From Cubamyces lactineus (Eukaryota; Basidiomycota; Agaricomycetes; Polyporales; Polyporaceae): a DNA stretch of 64,000 bases. Location of the stretch: contig JACDTU010000001.1 in assembly GCA_022376465.1 (NCBI GenBank), forward strand, positions 1,116,001-1,180,000, written 5' to 3'. Below the pieces are notes generated by a model, which worked only from the letters and a program-made list of their open reading frames with translations, had not been told where the DNA came from and did not search any database. The translations under genes were made by a program, and so were the position numbers. This document shows, in pieces, positions 48,411-59,659 of this stretch; position 1 is the stretch's first letter; every line of letters begins with the position of its first letter.

Positions 48411-49182
48411 ATGAATCTCCTCTGGCTGTACCGTGTCTTCACGCTGGGTATGTATCTTCCGTTATCCCCTGCAGGGTTTTGGGCCCACTTGCTGATGACT
48501 TACAAGTCCTCGCGTGCATTCTCTCGCTCGTCGTGATCGCTCTATGTGCCCATACCTCAAGCCACCTCGATAATATTCTCGACTACCTCCACCTGACCGG
48601 TTCGTTCCCGTATGCCGACCTGGGAATAGCTATCGGATGCATCACGATTGTCACCAACATCATCCTGTACGTGCGACCACTACCTCTCACGGAGCAACCA
48701 GGATCTTGACTTTCAGCTCGACGCGTACTAGGCTTGGTCTCGACTTTTTCTTTGACAACATCTTCACGTCGATGCCTATCTTCGAGATACCCTGGTTGTG
48801 TGAGTACCTTTTGACTCTCCATGACGTCTTGTTGATTCACATGGGCCTCCCGAATACTTAGGCATTGTGTGGATCCTGTGGATATCGGTTGGGGCGACCA
48901 CGCTCTCGCAAGGCAACCAGCTGTTCAAGGGTACTCCGTGCAGCGAGTACGCCGTTATTTTTCCAGATGCGAAAGATATTTGCAACGACATCCATCCGAT
49001 TGCGATTGTCGCTTTCGTCAACTTCGCGTTGCGTGAGTACCCCTAAACGCTACTCCTGCGTTGTTTGGCATCTGATGGGTGTTCTAGTCTTCCTCTACTC
49101 CATGTCCTCCCTCGTCGCGGCATTGTTCAGCTCGAGCTCTAGCTCGACTTGGACGACGTCGCTGAAGAACCGTGGCAAGTAA
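48411..49182 (+). CDS. MARVEL-like four-helix membrane protein (181 aa)
   Basis: Exons: 48411-48447, 48507-48666, 48717-48799, 48862-49032 and 49088-49182. The frame closes to 181 aa. Four hydrophobic segments are visible: around residues 4-28 (VFTLVLACILSLVVIALC), 46-67 (LGIAIGCITIVTNIIL), 90-110 (IPWLCIVWILWISVGATTL) and 140-165 (IAIVAFVNFALLFLYSMSS). The layout and the acidic loop before the last helix with two cysteines match fungal MARVEL-domain proteins of the plasma membrane. The C-terminus is short and Ser-rich. The function of this subfamily is unknown; membrane-domain organisation is the usual suggestion. Confidence 0.85.
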
Positions 49183-50361
49183 TCGGTATCATCCGTGAAG
49201 ATTCCCTATCCAAAAAAGCTATATGTTTTTATCCTGGGGGCTCTTGCTACGTTCTCGTTCCCTTGGGTCTATTGTGCATGGAGTCACCTCTGAGTCTGTT
49301 CGGTGATGGTGATGACTTGATAGAACGCGGTCACATTTGTCTGTATTTTTCCTTATTGATTCATTGGCTTTACTGTGGTCCTTGGAGTTCTCGGCATTGC
49401 GATTGACTATCACTCCGAGTCCTTCATCCTCTAGCGCACTCATAACGCGGACAATGCGGGACACACGACACGTCTGTCACACAGCGGGCGTTGACTACGA
49501 GCGCATCCCGTGAACGTCTGGAGTTTCTCACGGCATTAAGTGCGACCTGCGCTTCAGCCCCGACAAGAGCAAGAAGAAGGATACCCTGGACGTGCGTGCG
49601 AGACTTTCTCGGACCGCCCTTGTGTTTCGATTTCTCCTGATCGAGCTTGCGGCAAGCTGATCATGACGTCCAGTTGTCGACGTCGTGCTCTGTCGATGTT
49701 ATGGCACTGCCGGATTTCGACGTGAGCTCCCCTGGTATCATCGAACGAAGTCCCAGCCCAATTCAGCTCCGGCGCAGTGACATGTTACATTGACAATCAC
49801 AAAGGGATGTACACGCATGCAGCCTAATGCCTACCCAACATACGCTAGCGCTGCTGCGCTGAAAACGCAATCCATCTCGGTTCAGCTTAGATCGCACCTA
49901 TCATGTCAGGATCAGAAAGTACAGGCGGGCGCAGCTCATATTCTACAGACTACAGGTACCGATCACAACTACGCAGGCAGACAGCCTTCCGACGCGGCCG
50001 GAGATGGACACATATGCTGCAGACACCACAACCGCGCGCGAGCCGCCACCAGCATGTTCATCCGACGGTCATGGGACGTTGGCGTCGCAATGGATATTGG
50101 TGGTGACGCTGCATCGAGGTCGCGGAACTTGCACCGTCCGAAGGAGGATAGAAGTGTGTCGGAGTCCGGAGTCCGGAGTCGCGTCCTGTCAAAATCAACT
50201 GCGCATACTGACATGGATATCCCTGGCGAACCGCTGAAGTGCCTAGACGTGCCGTGAGCGAGCTTCCTACATGACACGAATTCGGTAAGCGAGTGTTCAA
50301 GTTCTGGCCATATGGTGCTTCAGCATGACTTGGTAGTAAACGCAAGCTCGCAAGGCAAAAA
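49183..50361. other. Intergenic; no gene recognised
   Basis: About 1.2 kb with short overlapping frames only. Confidence 0.5.
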
Positions 50362-50449
50362 TCCTCCGAGCCAGGATCGAACTAGCGGCCTCAAGATGAA
50401 GCGGGTATCCCATTACAGTCTTGCGCTCTTCCAACTGAGCTATCGGAGG
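50362..50449 (-). tRNA. tRNA-Tyr (GUA) with a 15-nt intron
   Basis: Reading the minus strand from 50449, the gene shows a 7-bp acceptor stem (CCTCCGA with TCGGAGG), a D-arm with A-box TAGCTCAGTTGG, anticodon stem CAAGA with TCTTG, anticodon GTA, and a T-arm with GTTCGATCC. A 15-nt intron (50412-50398) sits one base 3' of the anticodon, the canonical position 37/38. An A discriminator base follows the acceptor stem. The mature length is 73 nt before CCA addition. tRNA-Tyr genes in eukaryotes commonly carry such an intron. Confidence 0.96.
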
Positions 50450-51095
50450 TCGAATACTATGCTTCTGCGGCTATATCACATGAGGTTTAAGCCGTACATC
50501 AGCTTCAGAGTTTTCACGACCTTCGACAGGCTTGAAGTTGGGCACCATGAGGGCTCGAAAGTAATAGATCTAGTCGATTCTTTGTGTTCAGAGTCCTTTT
50601 CCCCACTTTATAGAGCCCATCACTTGTCTGCAAACAGACACCGGGGGCACCGACCTGTGAGATAAGTGGTTACATTGATAATATATTGTAATCACTGGCG
50701 ACATGTAGCACGGTGTTCCACCGAATGTACCATGCTAATCAAACTTGAAATGTTACGCAAAAACCGCGTTACATGTTAGTTACATCTTGAAAGGCCGATG
50801 TAACTAGCATTAGGCAAAGCTAGCACATATGGTGTTACAAAGAACCGCATTTGACATCTAACTATCGTGTGTTTCTCGTGTAACGAGCAGTTCCACAGGC
50901 CGATGCCCCCGGTGAGAAGACTATTCGCCACTTTACCACTATCACAATTCTTCGCCATCAATTTGACAAAGTACAACAATAACGCAGCCACGTTCGCAAT
51001 ACAAAGTATACAACACTATAGTCCGAGTGTGTGTCCGAAGTAACGTCCATGAATCCAAGTCCGTAAGCGTTCGATACGGCCCGTCACCGAGGCGT
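50450..51095. other. Intergenic, AT-rich, between tRNA-Tyr and cerato-platanin gene
   Basis: About 650 bp. It contains several GTTACAT/ATGTAAC motifs and one 10-bp perfect inverted repeat at 50777-50806. No gene seen. Confidence 0.5.
50777..50806. repeat. 10-bp perfect inverted repeat with 10-nt loop
   Basis: TAGTTACATC at 50777-50786 is the exact reverse complement of GATGTAACTA at 50797-50806. It lies in the 3' flank of the cerato-platanin gene. Confidence 0.7.
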
Positions 51096-51663
51096 TCAGA
51101 GACCACACTTGCTCGCGTCGACCTGCTTCACCTTGGCGTGGATCACGCCGCGCTCGACTGCATGACCGTGTGTCAGCTTGTCCAGCCCTTTCTGACCGAT
51201 GTTCATGCCAGAGTCGGCGTGATCGATTGCGAGGACGTTGATGGTGGTCCCGTTGTAGCTAACCTGCCAGCAAGTCCCGCAGTTGGCAGAGTTCCAACCT
51301 GTAGTATATTGTGCGCGTCAGCGATACGCGTAGACGGACAAGAGGTGGAACGAAGACGAACCAGCGACAGCCTGAGCACCGCCAAGGTATTGGGCAGGCA
51401 GGGAGCCGAAAGTCGTGTATCCTGTGTGTAATGAGATCAATATGTTGCCCCGAGCATCGACGGAGATAGCGACACGAACCCTTCGTCTCAAGACCGTGGC
51501 GGCCATTGGAGCACGCGACGATGTTCAACGAGTTGGATTTCTTGTCGTACACAGGGTCGTAAGTGACTTGCATCGTCGTGGTGCTGCTCGACGAACTGGC
51601 GGGAACGCCGAGGGCCACGGTAGCAAGGGAAAGGGCAGAGACGAGGATGGTCAGGAGCTGCAT
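51096..51663 (-). CDS. Cerato-platanin family secreted protein (148 aa)
   Basis: Exons: 51663-51480, 51421-51362 and 51298-51096. The frame closes to 148 aa. A signal peptide (MQLLTILVSALSLATVALG) is followed by a short Ser/Thr segment. The cerato-platanin domain follows, starting VTYDPVYDKKSNSL. Diagnostic features: CSNGRHGL, YTTFGSLP, GTCWQV, AIDHADSGMNI and the terminal KCGL. All four conserved cysteines that form two disulfides are present. These small secreted proteins have an expansin-like double-psi beta barrel, bind chitin oligomers and affect hyphal growth and surface properties; some elicit plant responses. The gene has a TATAAA 98 nt upstream of the start. Confidence 0.96.
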
Positions 51664-51760
51664 GGTGGAAGGAAAGGGTAGTAAGAATGAAGTCGCGGCT
51701 GGAGGGGGAGGCGGGAGATGCAGGACTGTCTCTGAGGCCCGAACGTACGGCCGGACGCAA

Positions 51761-51766
51761 TTTATA
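51761..51766 (-). promoter_or_regulatory. TATA box of the cerato-platanin gene
   Basis: TATAAA on the minus strand about 98 nt upstream of the start codon at 51663. Confidence 0.6.
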
Positions 51767-52594
51767 CCTGCGAGCAAGTCTTCATCTGGGCCTCGACGAT
51801 GAGCTCTGTACGGGTCGACAACCTGGTCATCGTCCGGGCGTGCCCCCCGCGACAGCGGTCAGGGACACCCGACGCGCATCGGTCCCTGGACTCATTCGTG
51901 CATTCCGCGACGTCGAGCGACACCTGACGAGCCGCATCTGCATTTTCATGCTGAACGTGGTTGTCAGCGGATGTAACCAGCTTGCATCCGCAACTCGAGC
52001 ACGGCGCTGGTTGGCCACCTTGCACGGCGGCCAAGCCCCATCATTGTGGGTGGAGTGCGAGCTAGGCAGTATAGCGAAGGCGGATAGTCTGGACAGCTCG
52101 CTCGACCTGACAGGCGGCCTGGCAGTAGGTTGGTCAGATGGTGCATTCAGTAGCAGAATACGAAACAGGCGCCGAACCTACCAGACCGCCAGTAGCTCGT
52201 TGGCGGCGGTGCTTGTCCGCGCTGGTACCGCCTAGGCAAAGAATGTTTAGCGGAATTGCAGTGAATGACGTCGGTCTCAGAGCAAATGTAGGTCAGCTGT
52301 ATCCGGATCCTTTGCAGTCTTCAGGGTCGGCGGTCCCAGATGCCCGTATGCTAGAATGGGAAGCGTAACATCTTGTGCATCGCGCAAGGAAAGACGGGGT
52401 AACCCAAACTATGCATTGACAATGTACGTGAACTGTAGTCACAGATAGATGAACTAGTGGATGAAATGATGGTGAGCGGTGATTATACCGAAGCAATGAT
52501 GTATGTGAGCATATCCACAGATGAAGCAATGGAGGTCATAAGTTCGTTACATTCGTGAAGGAAGAGAAAATGCAGACGCCCGCGAACCCCAGCT
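51767..52594. other. Intergenic upstream of cerato-platanin gene
   Basis: About 830 bp between the cerato-platanin promoter and the 3' end of the acidic CaaX protein gene. Only short unsupported frames are present. Confidence 0.5.
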
Positions 52595-55500
52595 TTACAT
52601 TATGACGCACCACTTGCCCTTCTTGTGGTGCTTGTCGTCCACATTACCGTCGATGGGCGTGTTGGCAGGCACTTCCAACGCAGGCGACGCGCTAGGCTCT
52701 GACGGGCTCTTGGCAAACTCCCCAGAGGCGTGGTCCAACGACGTGCGTCCCTCTTCTGGGAGCTTGACCGTGCTGGAGAACCAGCCACCAGGGAAATAGC
52801 GCGAGGAAGTCGTAGATTCCAAACGCGCACGTGCGCTAGCTGGAGCGACGTCTGCAGGAGGAGGCGAGGACTCCTCGATGTGGATCTGTGCATTCTCGTC
52901 GACAGGCGCGAGGCGCGCTAGGCTAGGCCTAGGACATGAACATCAGTATTGACAGCGGGGCTCGACGGCGAACGCATACTCACTTCCCAGTCACCTTCTT
53001 AGGCTCATCGGCTGTGGGGAAGTTGTGCAGTGCGTGACCATTCGTTGGCGTAGATTCCGCGGCGACGGCAGCATCCTCCTTGGTTGCATCGTTGACGACG
53101 GGTTCTTCGGACGTGGTTGCCTCTTGCTCGTCGACGCCAGCATCCGAACCTGGGCCCTGTCGGGTAACGCTATATGACGGGGTCCAAGGCCTGGATGGGG
53201 GCTGCTCAGCGACCGCGTCGTCGTTACTCTACGCGAATGCGATAAGTCAGCCCTTCTCCGCGACTATTCGTATAGGGAATACTCACCTCTGCAGCAGGCG
53301 CGGGAGACTCCTCGATATGGATAGTTGGTTGCTCGACAGCAGGGGGCTCAGAAACGGCCACCTCTTCAGTACGAGGAGGAAGCTGCTCGAGTTCCTCGAG
53401 CTCCTTCTGTACGGGACTAGGGCTGTGAAGAGGGCTATTGCCCTGCTGAGTAACAGAGTACGACGGCGTCCACGGAGACTTCGGCCTCTCCTCTCCTACG
53501 GCGGCGGTAGGTGGAGTCTGGGGCTGGAGCAGATCAGTCTCTGCCAGATATCAGTGTGTGGCAGTACGTACCTCGACAACTTGCTCAGAAACCTCCTCTG
53601 TGACGATAACTGGCGCTTGAGTCTCTTCCTTCTCGACAGGGGCCTCTTCAACAGTGCCTGCAATCAATGTCGTCGAATCCTCCTCGGCCACTTGCGCAGC
53701 GGCAGGCAAAGACTCGATCTCAGCGACGTCCGCATCCGCAGCTGTCTCCTGAGGCGTATGGAGGGGACTCGATCCTTGAGAGCTGACGGAGTAGGATGGG
53801 ACCCATGGAGTCGACTTGGCCCCGTCGGTCTCTGTGGGGGCCTCAGAAGCCGGCTCATCCTCGGTTGTGGTAATCAAGACCTCGGGTGCAGCGGTCTCCT
53901 CTACGGCAGTTGCTTCAGCGACGTCAGCCTGCTCCACTTCCAATGGGGCCTCTACGGTCGGCGAGGGCTCCTCAGATACATCGGCTGCAACCTCTGCGAG
54001 AACAGCTGGAACTGGTTGCACAGGAGGCTTAAGTTGCTCCGCCTCCGTAATCGCCTGAGCCTCAGGCTCGGAGGTGGCTGCGGGCGCGCCTTCTTCACTG
54101 ACGGGCTCAGGCAGATCAGCCGGCTCGACCTTGGGTGAATGCCGAGGACTCGTGCCTTGCGCGCTGACTGAGTATGAGGGCACCCAAGATGCCGATTTCG
54201 GAGGGTCGGTTTCCGCTTCGGTTGAAGGGGCTTCAGCGGCCTCATCGGACGGCTTATCGCAACGTGTATCAGTCAGGATCAGGTCCTCAATAACGTAAAA
54301 TTCCGCACCTCTGCAGTGACTTCGACATGAGGGGGGACAGCGGCTGCGTCTTCCGCAGAGGGGGGAAGCTGCTCGAGCTCAGCAATCTCTTGATTTTCCT
54401 CCGCGATGTTGGTACCGGGGCCTTGAGTGGTGACACTGTACGACGGCGTCCATGGGGACTTGGGACGGTCATTAATGGACGGAGATGGGCTCTTCGGAGG
54501 AGCGGCCTCCTCCACGCCTGCATTCGAGAGCTCGAGCTCGCCCTGAGGGGCCTCTACGGAGACGACCGGAAGCTCGACCTGCTGTGCAGTCTCCTCCGCA
54601 GCTTCTTCAGCCACGACTGCTTCCGACTGAACAGATACCTCTTCGGCAGCCGGAGTTCCCTCAGCTGCAACTTCGTTCTCCTCATGGAGTGCCTCTTCGG
54701 AGACGACGACAGGAGTTTCCTCAAGTACGTCAGACGCTGCATCAGCAGCAGGAGCGGCCTCGCTGGCATGAACCTCATCAACAGCGGCGGAGGTCTCCTC
54801 GATAGCAGGGACTTCCTCAGCAGGCGCAGTTTCCTCGACGCAGTCGGCGACGGGAGCCTCTTCAGCGAGAGGTGAGGTCTCTTCAATGGCCGCAGGAGCC
54901 TCCTCTACAGTCTCCACATTGGGAGTTTCCTCGGGGATGGTCTCTTCTACAGCAGGTGTCTCTTCAGCGATTTCGACAACGGGTGTTTCCTCAGCTGTGC
55001 TGGCAGCAGAGAGCTCTTCGACGGCAGGGGCCTCCTCGACGGCAGAAGTCTCCTCAGCAGTTTCGACGGCAGGAGCCTCAACAGCTGAGCTATCCTCAGC
55101 GACGGGGGCTTCTTCGATAGCAGCAACTTGCTCGACGACGGGAGCCTCCTCAACGACGGATGTCTCTTCGGCAGCAGGCTTCTCTTCAGCAGCAGGGGCC
55201 TCTTCAGCAACAGACGTCTCCTCAACAGCAGGGGTCTCTTCAGCGGCAGGAGTCTCCTCAGCGGCAAGGGTCTCCTCAATAACGGGGGCCTCTTCAACGA
55301 CGGGAGCTTCCTCGACGACAGGGGTGTCCTCGACAGCAACGACCTCTTCAGTAGCAGCAGTAGCCTCCTCGGCAGCGTCGGCCACAAGGCTTTCCTCAGC
55401 AACAGCGACAACGGGAGTTTCCTCGACGGCAGAAGTCTCCTCAGCAGCGGGAGCCACTTCAACGGTAGGCGCTTCCTCAACAACGGGCTGCTCAACGGCC

Positions 55501-57574
55501 TGAGATTCCTCGGCGGGAGCCTCCTCCGTTACGACGGTCGTCTGCTCGGCAACGACTTCTTCCGCCGACACAGCAGGCTCTTCAGCAGGGACAGGCTCCT
55601 CCGTCTTGACTTCTTCGACCTCCTCTGCGGGTTCCGCTGCAACCTCCTCCGCATCTTTGGCGGGCACAGGCGCTTCATCGACGACAGCCGCCTCTTCAGC
55701 AGCGATAGGTTCTTCAGCAGGAGTGCTCTCTTCGGCAACCTCTACAGCAGGCGCGGCAACAGGAGCTTCCTCCACCGCCTCTTCAGCAGATGGCTGCGTG
55801 GCTTCAGCAATGGTCTCTTTGACTTGCTCGACCGCGGGTACCTCCTCAACGGGTACCGGGATGTCCGCGGCCTCTGCAGCAGGCGAAGCCTCGGGTGCAA
55901 CTGCTTCCTCGGTCGTGGTAGGCTCTTCCGAAGCCTGCGTGGCCTCCTCGACTGCAGGAGTCGACTCAGCGACATCGGTCTCTTCGACATGAACGGTTTC
56001 CGCCTCAGGCTCAGCATCCTCCGTGATGGTGGATACCGGAGCAGCCTCTTCAGTCTGCTCGGCTTCGGTGGTCTCCGGAGTAACTTCCTCTGCGGCTGCC
56101 ACCACAGGTGCGTCAGTCTCGTCCGAGACAGCTACCTCCGCTTCGCTGTCCTCGGGTACGCTAACCGACGGCGCCGCCTCAGCGCCGGCAAGCTCATGCG
56201 ACTCAGCGGCCGCGGGTTCTGCAGCGGTAGACTCCTCAGCATCGACCACAGACTCCTCGACAGCAGGCTCTTGCTCGGTAGCAGCTGCATCTTCGACGAT
56301 AGGCTCTTGTTCGGCGGCCGTTTCCTCGACGGCGGCATCAGCCTGCGACTCAGGCTCTGGTGCATGCGTCTCGTTCTGGGCGGGCTCTTCGGCCGATACA
56401 GAAGCCTCTTCCTGCGCGGCTACGAGGGCATCTTCAACGGGCGCGGGAACCTCTTCCTTGCTCTCGGCGGGAACAGATTCGGAAGCTTCTTCGCTAGATG
56501 GAACGGCTTCAGCGGCGACAACTTCAGCTGGAACCTCTTCAGCAGCGGCGGCCGGCTCTTCGCTCTGAGTTGGCTCCTCGATAGGCTTGGTCTCGGCAGG
56601 TTCGTCGGTCGCGGCAGGCACATCCTCGACTGGCGCGGCGGGGGTATCTTCGAGGACAGCGGGAATCTCCTCGACGGGCACGGGTGCGTCTTGTTCGCTT
56701 GCTCCGGGGGCTTCGTGGCCAGCCGCCTCTTCTTCCACAACGGAGGTCTCTTGAGGAGCAGAAGACTCCTCAACAGTAAGCGATTCCTCTGAAAGGACAA
56801 CGGAGTCCGCTTGGACGCTGGCTTCGGGCTCTTCTGTAGGGGCAGTATCCTGGGTTGCTGCCGTTGCCTCTGCGTGGGCAGGCGCCTCTTCAGTGGGAAC
56901 TTCAGCGGTCTCGACCGTGGTTTTGCCAGCACCAGCCTCAGCCCCGTCGGTGGTCGACTCAGAGGGCTCATTAGCCACAACAGCCGACGTTTCCTCAACA
57001 GGCTCAGCCGCGAGGGTTTCTTCTGTGTGCGTCGGTTCAGCCGCAGCAACAGATTGGTCCTCGAGTGTCTCGACCTGAGATTGGCTCTCCTCTGCACAGC
57101 GCACGCGTGAGTGAATGGGCTGCGGCCCATAACGTATCGTGTGACAACGTACCAGCAACAGCGGTCGCCTCCTCGGCGGGTACTTCGTCCTCGACTTTGT
57201 CCTCAGCGGGAGTGGCCTGGGGCGGATTGTACATCAATCAATACAGCATCTCATCTGAAAGGCGTGATTGAGCGTACCTCCGCGGTTGCCACCACCTCAG
57301 GAGCGCTTGCAGGCTCGAGCACGTCTTCTTGCCCGACCGTCGACGCGTCTTCCGTCGTGGTGATCACATCCTCCTTTAGAGTACCATGCTCTGCTGTGGC
57401 CTCGGAAGACCCGTTCTCCGCGGCAGGAACAATGGGATCAGTGGCTAGAGCTTGCTTGCGAATGGCTTCGACCGCGTCGGTGAGAGCCGGTTCAATCTCG
57501 GCGGCTGGCACCGCGTCAGAGGTGTCGAGTAGGGTGTGTGTGGCCTGTGCTGGCTCTCCGACAGCAACAGACAT
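52595..57574 (-). CDS. Giant acidic repetitive protein with C-terminal CaaX box (1,546 aa)
   Basis: Exons: 57574-57278, 57216-57153, 57091-54309, 54252-53572, 53523-53287, 53228-52984 and 52928-52595. The frame closes to 1,546 aa. Exon 3 alone encodes over 900 residues of E/A/V/P/S/T-rich sequence in loose repeats such as EEAPVVEE and EETPAVEE, predicted to be acidic and disordered. Five copies of a W-[TV]-P-S-Y-S-V-[ST]-x-Q-G motif follow, three preceded by P and one of them by KSP. They lie near 54445, 54165, 53790, 53470 and 53180. Between copies are ELEQLPP-like and IHIEES motifs. The last residues are a Lys/His-rich KHHKKGKW followed by CVIM, a good farnesylation signal with an upstream basic patch. 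I infer membrane anchoring at the cytosolic face, with the acidic part as a long bristle or scaffold. No enzymatic domain is seen and I know no described function. Confidence 0.85.
53158..54465 (-). repeat. Five coding repeats of the PSYSV motif
   Basis: In the acidic CaaX protein, the motif W-[TV]-P-S-Y-S-V-[ST]-x-Q-G occurs five times: about 54421-54465, 54139-54190, 53768-53812, 53445-53487 and 53158-53200. The repeats sit in exon 3 (one), exon 4 (two), exon 5 (one) and exon 6 (one). Each is followed by G/S/P/T-rich residues and then an acidic linker. The spread over separate phase-0 exons suggests growth by exon duplication. Confidence 0.85.
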
Positions 57575-58025
57575 GTCGAATGAGGGGTATGTGGTGGATG
57601 AAAGAGAACAGATAAGCAGAGGTGGCTGTACGACTTGGACTGGCGTATATGCGCCGAGTCGGAGTACAGACTTAGCTAGAAGATGACGGACGTGCTCACG
57701 CGCCCTTTGAGAGGAGAGCCAACAGAATTCGACAATCACCCTTTTCTACCGGCGTCTCTCCCCTTCGGCCGTTCCCATCCCTATACGCGCCTCGCACGTG
57801 ACCGTATCTCCCCTCTCCACATAAGGCAGCTCTCCACGTTCGAACGATCGCCAAGGCACAGACACACGAGGTTCCCAGCGGCTGCAGTAGAGAACCGTGT
57901 AGACACTGGCCGAGAATCTCGCCACATACAGAGTTTCCCTATATTGCCATCGTCGACCAATCTGAGTAGGCTGTTACATGTTTCTCAACGTCCGCGATCA
58001 AATCCAGTAATTCAATACTGCCCAT
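57575..58025. other. Intergenic: promoter of the acidic CaaX gene
   Basis: About 450 bp between the acidic protein start and the 3' end of the GPI-type protein gene. The CT-rich strand near 57730-57830 suits a promoter. No gene seen. Confidence 0.5.
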
Positions 58026-59083
58026 TCATCCCAACAATGCAGCACCAACCAAACCAAGGAGCCCTGCAATACCGATGGCTCCGGCGGAGGTGTGAAGGCT
58101 CGCCGCGTTGCTGCTCGTAGGCGTCGCAGCCGTGCTAGACGCTCCAGAGGTCACCGCGTGCACTCCAGTTCCAGATGCAGAGACGGCCGAGGAAGCGGTG
58201 GTGGATGCCGACCTTAAAATCAGGTATTTATACTGCCGCAACGCTTATAAACCATAGAAACTCACGTGTGTTGAGCAGCAGACGTGCCCGGAGCCGTAGC
58301 GCCATTGGAGGTAGCAGCAGAACTAACCATGCTCGACGTAGACGATGCAGTCACGGGCATCGACGTGGACCCCGTACTGTTGAGACAGCTGCAAACAATT
58401 TAGCGGCATGTGTTTGTGGATGTATGTCCTATTCACCTGCTGTCGCTGCCAGGCTGTACAGTTTGAATATCCGAGAATGCCTGTGCTCCGGTACTATCCC
58501 TCAAGGCGCTTGAGCTGCCGTCCATATATAGTCATCAAATCAATCGCCGTAGACAACGTGTGCTGCTTACAAACTCGATCCCGCTGGCAGATCGACAACC
58601 CAGGTCATAGCGGTTCCGCTCTGAGCAGGGAACTGCTTGAGCTAGCGGTAAACATAGATGTGAATGAGCATCTATCAGGTGATGTAGTCATGAAGTAGAC
58701 TCACAGCTGGGGCAGCCGGTTGGCCACCTGCAGATCGAAATTGTAAGAAAGTAACACGGTATTCAATGGCACACACAGAAGCGCTTACCGGGAACAAGTG
58801 AGAGGTAATAAGGGGGTTCTCCTCCCGTCCAGGTGAATTGAACCGGTACTAGTTGACCCGTTAGTCTTACGGTGCTGTCATACCGACCATCTGCGATGTA
58901 AGCACTAGTACCTACCGCATTCTGTCGGGCTGGTCCTGATGTCGGAGGTTGAGAATCAGATACACTACGTATCCACGAGGATGAGCTCCGAACGTACAAT
59001 GTGTTGATTTTCGGTCCGTCCTGTGCCAGGACGACCGGAGTCAGAGCGATAAGCGCGGCGGCGATCGAGAGAAAGAGGCGCAT
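58026..59083 (-). CDS. Secreted Ser/Thr-rich, GPI-anchor-type surface protein (258 aa)
   Basis: Exons: 59083-58789, 58727-58705, 58641-58571, 58514-58437, 58388-58266 and 58212-58026. The frame closes to 258 aa. The N-terminus MRLFLSIAAALIALTPVVLA is a signal peptide. A beta-sandwich-like domain follows with FTWTGGEPPYYLSLVPGG, FPAQSG, TWVVDLPAGSS and LRDSTGAQAFSD. I recognise this arrangement from many secreted Agaricomycete proteins. A stalk of about 90 residues rich in S, T and A precedes a hydrophobic tail (GAIGIAGLLGLVGAALLG) lacking charged residues, as in GPI-attachment signals. Likely on the plasma membrane or in the cell wall; the ligand is unknown. Confidence 0.88.
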
Positions 59084-59659
59084 TGTGAGGCTGATGTGGT
59101 GCGTTGGTCAAGACGAAACTTTGATGTCCAACCGAGGTATCTGCGAGTGAGCGGAATGGGCTTAGGAGGTGAGCGAGAGTGAACGAGGTGGTGGTATGAG
59201 AGAAAGAGTGGTTGAAGTTCAACTGTGATATAGCCGGGCGTTGTGAAGAGTCGCAGAAGCCGTTTTGGTGGTGAACGGACTAGTGACAGCAATTGCAGGT
59301 GAATTTGAGTAGGGTCCAGATCCGAATATGGATATGAACCTGCCATTCGTGGACGCCATATACGGTTCGCACCCGAAGATGTTCGCGTTTGCTAGAATTT
59401 CTGTGGCAAGCCGTCCCCCGTGAATGCGCAACAAGGACAGCGGAGCTCGCAGGGGATCAGGTGGACTGCGAACGACCGACGTGTATGGCATGCCATTGAG
59501 ACGGAGAACTAGTCATCGAGGATACGCCGACCGCCGAAACTGGGCTATCTGACCGTGTAGGGAACAAAAATGATAGCGGAGAAAGCATTGCGATCAGCTC
59601 ACCGTGAACCCAACCTACACTAAACAACACAACAGATATCGACATTCCACACACCGCCC
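59084..59659. other. Intergenic between GPI-type protein gene and PRMT5
   Basis: About 575 bp: promoter of the GPI-type gene plus the 3' flank of PRMT5, both on the minus strand. No gene seen. Confidence 0.5.

Noticed and set aside
54886..55503. A plus-strand Ser/Ala/Thr-rich frame resembling a mucin
   Set aside because: Another antisense shadow of the same acidic repeat; it has no signal peptide or splice support.
55128..56792. A 554-codon open frame on the plus strand opposite the acidic CaaX protein gene
   Set aside because: It is the antisense of GAG/GCC/GTC-rich codons, which leaves few stops on the other strand. The minus-strand gene has exact splice structure and a conserved-looking C-terminus; the plus frame is low-complexity Leu/Ser/Arg/Gly.
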